A stretch of DNA of 64,000 bases from contig JAMQCK010000023.1 in the NCBI GenBank assembly GCA_024196135.1, forward strand, positions 62,001-126,000. The letters run 5' to 3'. The position numbers and the translations under genes were made by a program. Origin of the DNA: Pleurotus ostreatus/Saccharomyces cerevisiae fusant (lineage: Eukaryota > Opisthokonta). Positions 12,338 to 23,010 of the stretch are shown here, piece after piece. The notes below the pieces were generated by a model. The model worked only from the letters and a program-made list of their open reading frames with translations. It was not told the origin of the DNA and ran no database searches. Each line of letters opens with the position of its first letter. Within the stretch, counting starts at the first letter, position 1.

Positions 12338-13060
12338 AACCAGCTGGGGCCGAGAAGAAGTGCTAACTCCTGGCGTCAGAATTCAGAGAGCGAAGACTGG
12401 CCCAAGGCGAACAAGATCGCGTTAGCGGAGAGGTACATAATACAAGTTGCAGTGAGGAGCACCGTGTAAAGGCTGATCATTAAGTTCACTGCGAGTCAGC
12501 GGCCGTTCGAAGAACATCCTTTTCTGACGTTGAGTGGGAGTCTGCAATTGGGTACGTCTTTCATTTCCTGATCTTGCGCAAGGACAAAGCATGCAAAGGG
12601 GCGTAGACTTTGAGCGGGAAAGGGACAGCGGTGAGAGTTAGCCCACGGCCGTGTGACGTGGAGGACTTGCGCATGCTCTGTCGAGAAATAGCGGTGGTTT
12701 TTCCGCCGGATAAAATAGGAGTAGATCGAGCGCAAGGCCTCATACAGTACGAATTGCTTGATGAGAGTGGGAAACAAGAATCGAGGGGTTCGGCAAAAGC
12801 CGTCCTGCCATCGGTCCTCGGAATCCGCGGAAACTCGAGTCTGCAGTATCGTTCGCCAGATTTGCCTTGTTCCCCTCAGCGCGTATAGCGGGGATAGTCG
12901 AACGAGGGGATATTCTGAGTACGCATGGCACTAGCATGGTCCACGCTGAACGCGCTGAACCTACTACATGGGAGGAGACAAGCTGCAGGCGCGCCGATCA
13001 CTCCATCAAACTTTTTCCGAGAACATTGTTCTTGTCCTTCCCCTCCGCCTTCCCCTCCCC
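12338..13060. other. Divergent intergenic region upstream of BOP1
   Basis: About 720 bases between the esterase TATA box and the BOP1 start. Only short frames without recognisable domains. The 50 bases before 13061 are strongly pyrimidine-rich (cttgtccttcccctccgcc), a likely BOP1 leader. Confidence 0.5.
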
Positions 13061-15519
13061 ATGACTGCCGTCGCCCCCTCTAAAAAGCGGAAGCATGCCA
13101 CCGAGGCAGCTTCCGAGACCTTCAATGACACTACCGCGCTCGAGATGCTGAGCGACGAAGAGGACGGCCAGTCCGTACACTCAGACGATGGCGAGGTGGA
13201 CAACTTCCCCGAGATCGACGCAGGGAGCGACAGCTCTGACGACGAGTCGTACCTCGAGGGATCTGAAGATGAAGACGAGGAGGATGAGGAGGAGCTCACC
13301 GAGGGGACCTCCGCCTCAGACGACGATGAAGAGCTGCACATCTTCCCCAAGGCGAAGACAGTGACTTCTGATATCACTGGCCAGCCAAAGCGCGTCTACC
13401 CAGAGATCGAGCCGGACTACGACTCCGATTCATCTACCGAAGATGCACGTACGCTATCTGTTCGCAGTCCCCCTCGGTATCTGACCCTCTAAGCAGACAC
13501 CGAATCGCGTCGGAAATGTACCTATGCACTGGTACGATGATCTTCCCCACATCGGCTACGACATCAACGGGAAGCGTGTCCTGCGTCCTGCGAAGGGCGA
13601 TGAGCTTGACAAGTTCCTGTCCACGGTAGAGGACCCATCAGCATGGTGCGTCGTTGCCCACCAGGTTCTCCGCTAGCATGCTAACATGTACGCAGGACCT
13701 CCGCCTTCGACAAGAACACGCAAATGGACAGGCCCTTGACCGACGAAGAGCTCGACATCATCCGGCGCTTACAAGCCGGCGAGAACCCTGACGCCGAATA
13801 CGACCCCTACGAACCCACCGTCGAGTGGTTCACCGGCAAGGGCAAGGAGGAAGTCATGCCCCTCTCCGCCGCCCCCGAGCCCAAGCGGCGCTGGATCCCC
13901 TCCAAATGGGAGAAAAAGAAGGTCATGAAGATCGTGCGCGCCATCCGCGAGGGCCGCATTGTGCCCAACAAGCCCAAGGCGAGCAACAAAATGGAGTTCT
14001 ACAACATCTGGGCGTCGGAGCCCAGCACCTCGCAGCCGCCGCTCCCCGCGCCGAAGCCGCGCCTCCCGACGAACGCCGAGTCGTACAACCCGCCGGAGGA
14101 GTATCTGCCCACGGATGCGGAGCGCGCGGAGTGGGAGGCGCAGGATCCGGAGGACCGCGAGCGCGACTTTTTGCCGCAGAAGTACGCGTCGTTGCGCCAC
14201 GTGCCGGCGTACGATCAGTTCATGAAGGAGCGGTTTAACCGGCAGCTGGACTTGTACCTCGCCCCGCGAATACAACGCGTCAAGCTCAACGTCGACCCGA
14301 GTTCGCTCATCCCGAAGCTGCCCAGTCCGAGCAGCCTAAAGCCATTCCCAAACTACCGCTCGCTGCGTCTCGAACACTCGAAGCGCGCGAGATGTGTTGC
14401 CGTCAGCCCTGATGGTGCTTGGGTGGTCAGCGGCGACGAGGCTGGTGTTGTTAGCCTATGGGAACCCACCGTCGGTCGTGAAGTCATGCGCTGGACCCTC
14501 GATGGTCGCATCGGTGCCGTCGAATGGTGTCCGCGCACGGATGTGTCGTACTTTGTGGCAACAACGTGAGTGATTGTATGCGCCACGACTGATACAGTGC
14601 TCATGCTTCTACAGAGAGGAGACTCTGCACTTCTTCGTGCCTCCATATCTTTCAGCGCCGGTACTAGCTGCCACACAGGCCTTGTTAGCACCGTCGACGC
14701 TTCCCCCTGCACCCGCCACCCCATCACCTGTCAAATGGTCTTCCGCCTCGCTCAGCGCCTGGACACACAGCAAGGCCATCCTGACCGTCCGCCTCCCGCC
14801 CACCTCCTCCCTCCCCAAACAGCTCGCCTGGCACCGCCGCGGCGACTACCTCGCCACCGTTTCCGGCACTGGCCCCCAAGGCGGCGTCTGGGTCCACCAG
14901 GTCACCCGCCGGCACTCGCAGGCGCCCTTCAAGAAGATCCGCGGCGCCGTCCAGGCCGTGCTCTTCCACCCGACAAAGCCGCAGTTCTTCGTCGCAACGC
15001 AGCAGTACGTGCGCCTCTACGATCTCGCGGAGCAGAAGCTCCTCAAGACGCTCATGCCCGGCATCCGCTGGATCTCCGCGATGGACGTGCACCCCTCGGG
15101 CGACCACCTCATCGTGGGCGGCTACGACCGGAAGCTCTGCTGGTTCGATCTCGAGCTGAGCGATAAGCCGTATAAGGTGCTGAGGTGGGTGGCGCTTTCT
15201 CTTTCGTTGTTGGTGGATTTTCTCGAATGCCGTGTGCTGATGGCGGATTTCCAGATATCATACGCGCGCCATCCGTGCGCTAGCGTTCCACCCTACCTAT
15301 CCCCTCTTCGCGTCGTCGTCCGACGATGGGTCGATACAGGTCTTCCACGCGCGCGTGTACAACGACCTCATGACGGACCCGCTCATCGTACCGTCGAAGA
15401 TCTTGCGCGGCCACACCGTCTCGGATGGTCTTGGTGTCCTCGCCGTGCGCTGGATGCCCCGGCAGCCGTGGCTAGTCAGTGCCGGTGCAGATGGCTCGAC
15501 CGCGGTGTGGTGCAGCTAG
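13061..15519 (+). CDS. ERB1: Ribosome biogenesis WD-repeat protein BOP1/Erb1
   Basis: Nucleolar component of the PeBoW (Nop7-Erb1-Ytm1) complex needed for 27S pre-rRNA processing and 60S assembly. The N-terminus has basic KKRKH followed by a long acidic tract (13190-13340). Then come the BOP1NT-type segments MHWYDDLPHIGYDINGKRV, RPLTDEELDIIRRLQ and RWIPSKWEKKKVMKIVRAI, and a C-terminal WD-repeat propeller ending SAGADGSTAVWCS. Exons 13696-14565, 14615-15184 and 15255-15519 splice cleanly (donors gtgagt, gtgggt). The first junction, near 13445-13496, is uncertain: the best-looking donor gtacgc (13449) gives the wrong frame, and only a GC donor at 13445 or gttcgc at 13460 keeps it. About 745 residues, normal for the family. 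Confidence 0.93.
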
Positions 15520-16689
15520 GCAAGCATCTCCTGCTAAAGAGACGGCATCCCTTTGTCCACATGTGTAGATGTACGTCATGGCGTTTGTGCAAAATCCCAT
15601 TCTACCAGCCACAAAGCAATTCGCGCCACGAATTTGTCCAATGATCAGCTACACGAGAGCAAGACTAAGTCGATGTCGCCAAGATCGGCTCTGGGGAGGA
15701 CATTCATGTTGATACTTCCAAGCTTTTAGGGCGACAAGCAAAGGCACCGACACTTTGATAGTTGACTCAATATCGGTGGTGCGTGCTCGCTTTGCGTTCA
15801 ATGTAACCCTGCTAGCAAGTCGGTGGCAGAAAAGCCTATCGCCTATGCGCCGGTCAGTCTCACGGGGGCCGGCCACTCACCTGAGCGCAAGCGATGTGCG
15901 CGGCATGACATGAAGTCTACCCGCGCGAGGTATGTCACGACACGATTTTGCGCGCCACCAGAGACGCCCTTTCTTCCTTTCCCTGTTCTCCGCTCCCTCA
16001 CGTCCACCCGGCGTGTAAATCCCACCCATGAGGATCCCGCGCGGCCTCTTATGCAGTTAGCTGTCGACGTCCTGCGCGGGCTTTGCGTGGCGCGCCTGCC
16101 CAACCCTCGACATCCCGTTAACGCAGGACCTAGCAACGGGGCCGACCAAGCGAATAGCCATCGCCGCTACCTTGGGCTCGTGGCGCGCCCCCCGCTTCTG
16201 AATGACACTTCCGCCTCTTAGCGCGCACGCGCGGGGGCTATGCCCAGCCCTTACGCCCGACGACCTCGCCGTCCTGCACGTCTGCGCGCTCTTCTGGCTC
16301 TACACCTTTCAGCCTCCGACGGCCTTGAACAACGGGCAGCGCAGGAGGTGTGAAGGATATGCAAGCGTCAGCCTCGGAGGGGTAGCGGGGGAAGTGTGTG
16401 TGACGTGGCGCGAGGCTCTAGCGCCGTGTTTCTAGAAGACATGCTAGTCGGCTCGCGTTTACGGAACGCAGGCACTGGGCCTGCGCGTGTATATGAGTGG
16501 CACTTGCGTCGCAGCGCAGACCTTTCCGCGCGCGCAGCTCGAAGCCTTGCCCCCTTCTTTCTTTTCCTCCGTCTCGTGCTGTGCAGCGTCCCCCACCTTC
16601 TCATCCATTGTGCGTAGCCCTTCCTCTGTTCGTAGGTGCGTCGATCTATCCTTGTGACCTTTGCACCCTGGTGGACATACTTCGCAGCG
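15520..16689. other. Intergenic region, BOP1 to membrane-protein gene
   Basis: About 1.17 kb. Frames in all six readings are short and of unnatural composition; no conserved segment, tRNA or repeat recognised. The stretch 16550-16680 is pyrimidine-rich and probably the promoter or leader of the next gene. Confidence 0.5.
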
Positions 16690-18576
16690 ATGGTCAACTG
16701 GTCGGACCCAAAAGAGATCGCCCTCGACAACGGTGCGCGACCTCATTACCATATCACCGTCGCTAAAGTCAAATACAGATGTCTTCGACAAGCTGATCTT
16801 CACATTCTTCGGCCTTAACCTCTGGGAGATCTTCGTGACCTGCGACTTCGAGTGGTCGCTCATCACGCGGCGGCGTAAATTCCGATGGCCTCTGGTACGT
16901 CTTCTCAGCCTATCATCCTTCTTTTCCAATAGCCTATTTCCACTTGATTCTAACATACGTTCGACAGGGTGAGCATACCCATGGTTTCAGCCTGCGCAGC
17001 TTGTAACACGTCTTCATCCCAGTGTTCTTCTTCCTCAGCCGCTACTGCATCATCCTATCCTTCATCGGCCTGTAAGTCATATCGCCCCCACGAACCAGCG
17101 TTACGGGTGCTAAACGCAAGGCAATTTCATCCAGCATCGTATCTATGTCGGTTCGGACAGAGGTACGATACGACATGGTCTCCCTCTCACCGCTAAATTG
17201 ACATGTCGCCGACAAGGTCAACTGTCGCGTGAGTGGGCTGCTCTTTCATCTCCGTGTTATAGCTAGCTGATGACCAACCTACCAGGCGCTATACACGTTC
17301 AACTCGGTAGGCAACATCTACCGATGAGCCGGAGGCATCGCTAACAACCAACAGTGGGCAGGGAACATGACCCTCTTGTCATCGTCTACCTCCCTGATGC
17401 TGAGGACGTACGTATCTTTGCTCTCTATCACCTGTCCACGGAACTTATAGCACCTACCAGTATCGCACTATGGGAGCGCAAGCTCCTGGTCGTGGTCCTT
17501 CTGGGCATACTATGCGTAGCGCACTGGGCCGTCCTGTGGCGCGGGATGTTCATCGTGGAATCGACGTGGAACGCGGAGATCAGCGCGTGCTATGTGACGC
17601 AGACGAACCCCGGCTTGCTGAATGTCACATTTTTCTACAGTGCGTTCGAGTTCGCCCTTCTATTCGGCCATGCAATGATGCTAATCAAACAATAGCGATC
17701 GCATTCGACTTCACTGTGCTCATCTTCACGACTGTCGCGCTCACGTACAAGCATTCTGCCCGCACCGACCTGTGGAAGCTCCTATTCCAGGATGGGTTGG
17801 TGTACTTCGTGCGTTTGTCTCTCCGCTGGCTTTCTTGATCACTGAACTAATCATCCCTCAGCTTCTGACGTTCTCCTCGAACTGCATACCGGCCGGACTG
17901 AACGTACTGAACCTGAACGGTAGGTACCTGTCTCTGGTCCACAGTAATTTCGCTGAGACCAATCGCCCTTACAGCCATGATGAACGTCATCGCAACGGTA
18001 CTCATCCATGCCTTCACTGGCCCTCTCGCTAGCCCCTTTGATCTTTCTAACACGCTCCGCACAGATCCCCGCCGCGTCCATCTCTTCCATCCTCGCCTGC
18101 CGTTGTGTCATGCGCCTCCTCGAATTCAACACGACGGACGTCTATGTGCACACCATCTCCGGCCTCAACAGCATCCCGGGCGGGCGCGAGAGCTTCACCC
18201 CCTACACTCACACTAAGGACTTTGGCGTGCACACTAAGAGCCAGGCGTACTCAATTACGAGGCCCGCGGAGGTGGTGATCACCACGGAGCACTACTCGAT
18301 GGCTGAGTTCGCGTGAGTCCAAACATCCGCTGCTACATTTCCTTCATTCAAGTGGTCGTACTGGGGGTTGGCGTAGCGCTAACGCTGCTCGGCAGGAGTC
18401 CTTCGCGCACGACGACGCCTCATGAAGTACTGCCCTACCATGCCTCTTCGGTCGACCTAGAAGCTGCTGTGCGGAGCCGGTCGCATTCACGCGCGGACGA
18501 CCTCGAGATGAGCGCGGGCTCTTCTGATGACTGCACGACGACGGCCTCTCAGAAGGCCCACACAGGAGACGTGTAA
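16690..18576 (+). CDS. Multi-span membrane protein of an Agaricomycete family
   Basis: Predicted integral membrane protein of 374 residues with about seven hydrophobic spans, of a kind common in mushroom-forming fungi but without known function. It starts MVNWSDPKEIALDN; conserved-looking blocks are FEWSLITRRRKFRWPLV, RTEVNCRALYTFN, TQTNPGLLNVTFFY and FQDGLVYF. The C-terminal 90 residues are soluble and Ser/Thr/His-rich. My exon model: 16690-16732, 16779-16894, 16968, 17023-17071, 17135-17162, 17217-17228, 17286-17306, 17355-17407, 17461-17639, 17696-17808, 17862-17919, 17975-17997, 18065-18312, 18396-18576. The frame closes only if a single G at 16968 is an exon of its own. The exon at 17217 is 12 nt. 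The family resemblance is from memory, not from a search. Confidence 0.75.
16968..16968 (+). other. Candidate one-nucleotide exon
   Basis: The sequence cgacag-G-gtgagc places a consensus acceptor and donor either side of one G. The previous exon ends in phase 0 (cct ctg, then gtacgt) and the next begins tg ttc ttc; adding G gives the Val of RWPLVFFFLSRY. Flanking introns would be 73 and 54 nt, normal here. The model depends on frame logic only. Confidence 0.45.
17217..17228 (+). other. 12-nt microexon encoding VNCR
   Basis: Four codons (gtc aac tgt cgc) between introns of 54 and 57 nt with an AG acceptor and a gtgagt donor. They join RTE to ALYTFN and restore the frame across both sides. Confidence 0.6.
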
Positions 18577-18999
18577 CGAGATATATAGACCGTGCTGTCG
18601 CACTGGGGTCACAGAAACGCCAAGGACGTTGGATTCTGTATTGCTGCCAGTCGAGACTCGAGAAGGGTCAGTTCATACAGGCGCTGCGCAAGTATATACA
18701 CACTACGTATAAGACCACCGACATTCTTTACTTACCATTCCGGGTTGTAGCTCTTTCTTGTAACCCCCCGATGTTGTGCAATCCCACTGTAGACCGTGCC
18801 CACGCGCCATGGACCGGACTGGAAGGCGCTGTGGACTGAGTTGGATGCCGCTGTGGGTCCAGATAACGTGCCGCACGTGCGCGATAGCGATAGCCGGGCC
18901 GCGGGGAAAGCGCGTCGATACCGAAGCTGCTTGGTCAGGACGCTCGCGCGAGGATGCTGCTCAATCGCGCCTTGTCTCCCCCCACCATCGACGACAGCG
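18577..18999. other. Intergenic region upstream of the carrier-like gene
   Basis: About 420 bases. An in-frame upstream ATG at 18796 exists but the stretch it would add has no family-like content, so it is treated as leader. No other feature seen. Confidence 0.45.
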
Positions 19000-20304
19000 A
19001 TGTCGGCCCCCACGAAGACGCCGGATGAGCTCGACGAGCAGCGGCCGCTCCTCGCCGAGCCGGACGCCCAGTCGTACACCGATCCCAGCCGCGTCCGCGA
19101 CGTCGAGGCGGGCGAGCCTGCGGAGGATGAGGAGCGCGTGAAAGCTGGCGTCAGCGTGTACACGCTACTTTGGCGCATCGTGCTGTGTGCGGTGGCGCTG
19201 TTCTTTATCGCGTTGTTCGTGAAGGCGTTCATCGATGCGGACGATACGCATGTGAGTCCCCTCGTAGCCTCTGCCCCTATCCAGACCCTTACATGCGTCA
19301 CAGTTCGACTTTAAGAAGGCCTTCAAGTCTGCCCTTGGTGGAGGGCTGAGTGGTGCTGCAGGTATATAGTCTTACATGCCGAATAAATGCCCCTATACTA
19401 ATAGCGTTCCCCTCAGCCATGGTCCTGCAGGTCCTCCTCCTAATGGTAGGCTTCTACCATCTCAAGCCCCGCCGCTTCGCCTTATACATGCGCCCAGCCC
19501 CTCCGTACCGTCATGAACTACCAGTACCGCTACGGCAGTACCACCACCGTCGCCATCCGCACGCTCTACCATGACGGCGGCTGGACGCGGTACTACCGCG
19601 GCCTCATCGCCGCCCTCATCCAGGGCCCCCTCTCGCGCTTTGGCGACACCGCCGCGAACGCGGGCATCCTCGCCCTCCTTGAGTCGAACACCTTCATGAA
19701 GGCGCTGCCCGCGCTCGTGAAGACGGTGTTTGCCTCGCTGGCCGCGGCGGCGTTCAGGATCGTCCTGACGCCCATCGATACGGTGAAGACGACGCTGCAG
19801 ACGCAGGGTAAGCCCGGGATGGCTATCTTGAGGGCGCGCGTGAAGAAGTACGGCATCACCACCCTCTGGTACGGAGCTATCGCAACTGCGGCGGCGACGT
19901 TCGTCGGACACTATCCTGTATGTCGCCATTCCACACCTCTTCGTGTATGACTTGAGATACTGATTATATAACAGTGGTTTGGCACGTACAACTACCTCGA
20001 CGCCAATCTCCCGCCCTCGCACACCGTGCTGCAAACACTCGCCCGCCGCGCCTTCATCGGCTTCTGCGCGTCCGTCGTCTCCGACACGATTTCCAACTCC
20101 CTGCGCGTGGTGAAGACCTACCGCCAGGTGAACGAGACGAAGATCGGATACATGGACGCTGCGCGCGCTGTCATTGCGGCAGATGGCTTGCAGGGTTTGT
20201 TCGGTCGCGGACTGAAGACCCGCATCCTCGCGAACGGTCTGCAGGGGCTGCTCTTCTCGATTTTGTGGAGGCTCTTCCTCGATATCTGGAACGACAAGAC
20301 ATAG
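19000..20304 (+). CDS. Mitochondrial-carrier-fold protein with N-terminal acidic dileucine and extra helix
   Basis: SLC25-like membrane protein of 362 residues. The carrier part has segments PLRTVMNYQYRYG, a canonical PIDTVKT signature, and repeats of the type GGWTRYYRGL and DGLQGLFGRGLKTRI, matching three degenerate carrier repeats. In front of it sit about 50 acidic residues containing EQRPLL and then a hydrophobic segment (LLWRIVLCAVALFFIALFV), which ordinary mitochondrial carriers lack. Exons 19000-19251, 19304-19361, 19417-19445, 19498-19917 and 19975-20304 join in frame. Transported substrate and even the compartment are unknown: the fold suggests mitochondria, while the dileucine suggests possible endosomal or vacuolar sorting. 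It converges with the MYND gene. Confidence 0.8.
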
Positions 20305-20401
20305 ACACCGGTCATAATGACACAGATATAGCTCGTATAGCAACGATACAATACAATGCGGATCCCATCTATCCTACGGTCTCTCATTAGCGAGTGAAGG
20401 C

Positions 20402-21718
20402 TCAGTAGCCCGCGCTATACAAAGGTACGGAATAGTCGCCGTTCGTATGCCGCACACATTCGCGCGCAGCCCGATCCTGTATGCCCCACGGCAACTCCCC
20501 AGCATGTTCTCCCTTATGTCTCTCCTTCCAGTCCTTCCTCTGGCACGCCTGACCGCAGTACAGCGCCCTCTGCGGCCGCCGCTCCTGCACACACCGCGTG
20601 CAAATCTCCAGCTTCACCGCCGTGTCCTCCCTCCCGCACACCCGGCACGCCTCCGCCTCGCGCACCACCGGGCGCATCTTCGCGATCTCGGGATTCGACA
20701 GGTCGCGAATGTGCATCTTCTTGATAGTCTCCCCGCTGTGGAACGCGAACGCGTCGAATGGCGCCGGCGGCGGGCAGCGCTCCGCGACTGCGAGCGCGAC
20801 GTCGAGCGCGCGCCCAGGAAATGGCCTGCCGATCTTGACGCCAATCGCCTGGCCCGGGGCGTCGGGTTCGACGAGCCCCGCCCAGGCGAGGGGGCGCATC
20901 TTATCGAAGCAGCTCAGCAGCGGGGGCGATGCGCGCAGGACGGCGAGGTCGATGAGGTGCGCGTCCCCGCAATGCATGAAGAAGACATGGTTGGCGAGCA
21001 TGGGCGTGCCGACGATGCCGTGCTTCTTGCTGTTGCTTGCGTTGTCTGCGCGGGGGACCTTGTGGACCCAAAGGGGGAGCTCGTAGACGTGGAGGGTTGA
21101 GTACGTGGTCTGCCCGGCGTTGTAGTCGTAGGGTATGTTGAAGTGGACGCCTTCCCAGCTGGGTGAGGCCCGGGAGGCAGGATTAAAAGAAACGTGTCTG
21201 TGAAAGTTGGGCGCTAACTCACAGCCTGCACTCGCCTTGTCGCGTATTGGCTACAAAGCCGGTGTATCGCAGCCCCAGCTTCTCGATGTCGGACCTGCGC
21301 AAGTACACGCCATCGTCCGCAGTGCCAATAAGCGGTTCGATCTGCGGGGAAATGTGTATCTTCGCCCATGCCACGCTCGGCGCTTAGCGCACCTTGACCT
21401 GTCGCCCTGGCTTGCGCGGGTTCGTAAAGACACAAGGGTAAGTGAACTTGCGCTCGACATTGCTGGGCCTTGAGTGAGGCATGTCAGCCAGTAGCTCAAG
21501 CAGCTTGTCGCCGCCGCTGTTCATAATCCAGTGATTGTTCCCATTCTCCGAGGGAAACTGGACAGAGGCGATGGTCTGTGGGCACACGTCAGCTGTAAGT
21601 ACGCACAGACGGTTCAGGCAAAGCCACTGACATGGAACAGGTGCTGGCCCATCATGAATGGGTTCGCTGCCAGCTGCTCTACGGTGATGTTAGCAGGTGC
21701 GTACTGTCTGGCGCTCAT
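20402..21718 (-). CDS. MYND-type zinc-finger protein
   Basis: Protein with a C-terminal MYND finger: CRVCGRE, ICTRC, YCGQACQRKDWKERHKGEH, which keeps the Cys pairs and the final Cys-His positions expected for two zinc ions. MYND fingers bind proline-rich partners and are common in fungal regulatory proteins. The N-terminal 250 residues (MSARQYAPANITVEQLAAN onward) have no domain I recognise but contain conserved-looking NIPYDYNAGQTTYSTLHVYELP. Four exons follow from ATG at 21718: short introns occur after HLFH (gtcagt), after PGRQ (gtcaag) and after GECRL (gtgagt). No SET domain is present. Cellular role unknown. Confidence 0.82.
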
Positions 21719-22218
21719 GAGTGGAGGTCGGAGGATAGCAAGCTACTGCGTGAGAATTCGAAGTCCTGTGAGCCTGGATAGACTCAGTAAGTAGTCTTCC
21801 ATATGCAACAACGCATATATCTGACTGCCGGCTGCACGAGCAAAAGCAAATTTGAGGAGTCAAGCATAAAGGGTCTGACGCTCGCGCCAGTATACCATGA
21901 AGTTCATGCAAAGCGCATGAACTGTTGCTATAGGTACTGAGGGCGCACCTATCACGGTGAGAGGAGGTGGTACAGCACGTCGTCTTATGCACGTCCAGGC
22001 GAAGGGTAAGGCATGAATGGGGTGTCAAGTCGATGTAAATTATCAGGGAACGCGACCCCATGAACAATGATAGGGAGTAGGTAATGTCGCACGCTAGGAG
22101 GTGCTCAACCGTGGTCCCTGAGAGGGGGCCCGGGGCAGGACGAAAAGCATACAGCTGAAGCTACAGTCAAGTCAGCAACATGTCAACTGCCAGGCCAATG
22201 AAGACGTACCTTTCGCAA
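21719..22218. other. Intergenic region
   Basis: About 500 bases upstream of the MYND gene and downstream of the gene at 22219. No supported frame or repeat. Confidence 0.5.
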
Positions 22219-22809
22219 TCACTGCTGTGGCTGCTGGTGATGTTGCTCGTCCTCCGAAATCTCCCTCTCTACCCTCTCCATCTCGTCCCGCACCGCGTCC
22301 AACCCAGGCAAGAACCGCTTGCCGTCGCTCCGGTCCACGCCGTACAACGCCTCGATCATCTTGATGTCGCGCTTGTCCAGGTTGTCGCTGAACGCAAGGT
22401 CCGCCGCGTCCCCGTTCGAAGAGCCCCGCATCATGCCAGAAACGCTCGTCAACCGCGGTGCCGCCCTCTCGCGGCGGACCAGGTGCTCGAGATCCTTCAT
22501 GGTGATCTGGTAGTGGTGGTTGTATATTTGCGAGGACATGTTCTTGTACGCAAACGCCTCGTCTATGCGCTGGTCCAAGTTCTCTTCCGTTACGAAGCTG
22601 GAGGATTGGTGGTAGAGGGAGATGAGGGCGCGCATCCGGGCGTCGGGGAGGGAGGCGTGCGAGGCAACCTGCTTGCCCTCCGGGGTCGTGGCGCTAGCGG
22701 CGACGGCGGTCTTGGAGATGCCTCGCCGGAGGATGTGACGGGACATGCTACATGCTGGCGAGCGGCTGCAGCTGGCAAGGAGGGCGGACATCCTGGTAGT
22801 CGGGGACAA
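22219..22809 (-). CDS. Unrecognised protein, probably mitochondrial
   Basis: Single open frame of up to 196 residues without internal introns. The first 40 residues are rich in Arg, Ser and Ala with almost no acids (LLASCSRSPACSMSRHILRRGIS), as in a mitochondrial presequence. The rest is charged and helical, with a core ARMRALISLYHQSSSFVTEENLDQRIDEAF that looks conserved and a Gln/His-rich C-terminus. I do not recognise the family; a mitochondrial ribosome or assembly role would be a guess. The ATG at 22791 is an alternative start. Codon use matches the neighbouring genes. Confidence 0.65.
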   Translation of the reverse strand: MSPTTRMSALLASCSRSPACSMSRHILRRGISKTAVAASATTPEGKQVASHASLPDARMRALISLYHQSSSFVTEENLDQRIDEAFAYKNMSSQIYNHHYQITMKDLEHLVRRERAAPRLTSVSGMMRGSSNGDAADLAFSDNLDKRDIKMIEALYGVDRSDGKRFLPGLDAVRDEMERVEREISEDEQHHQQPQQ

Positions 22810-23010
22810 GGTCCGGATATGTTTACCGAACTTTTAATCGGACTCCAAACGACGCGTCCGCAATCCAGACGCGTCGACCCTCCTTGCTCTCAACCTCCAT
22901 GAGCCCTCCTTTAGCATACATTATGCAGTCTAATCCGTCTGATAGCCATGTTGTGCACTACCCTCGAGGGGACAAAGTATACTACTACCGCCCCGAAATT
23001 TCCTCGATAT

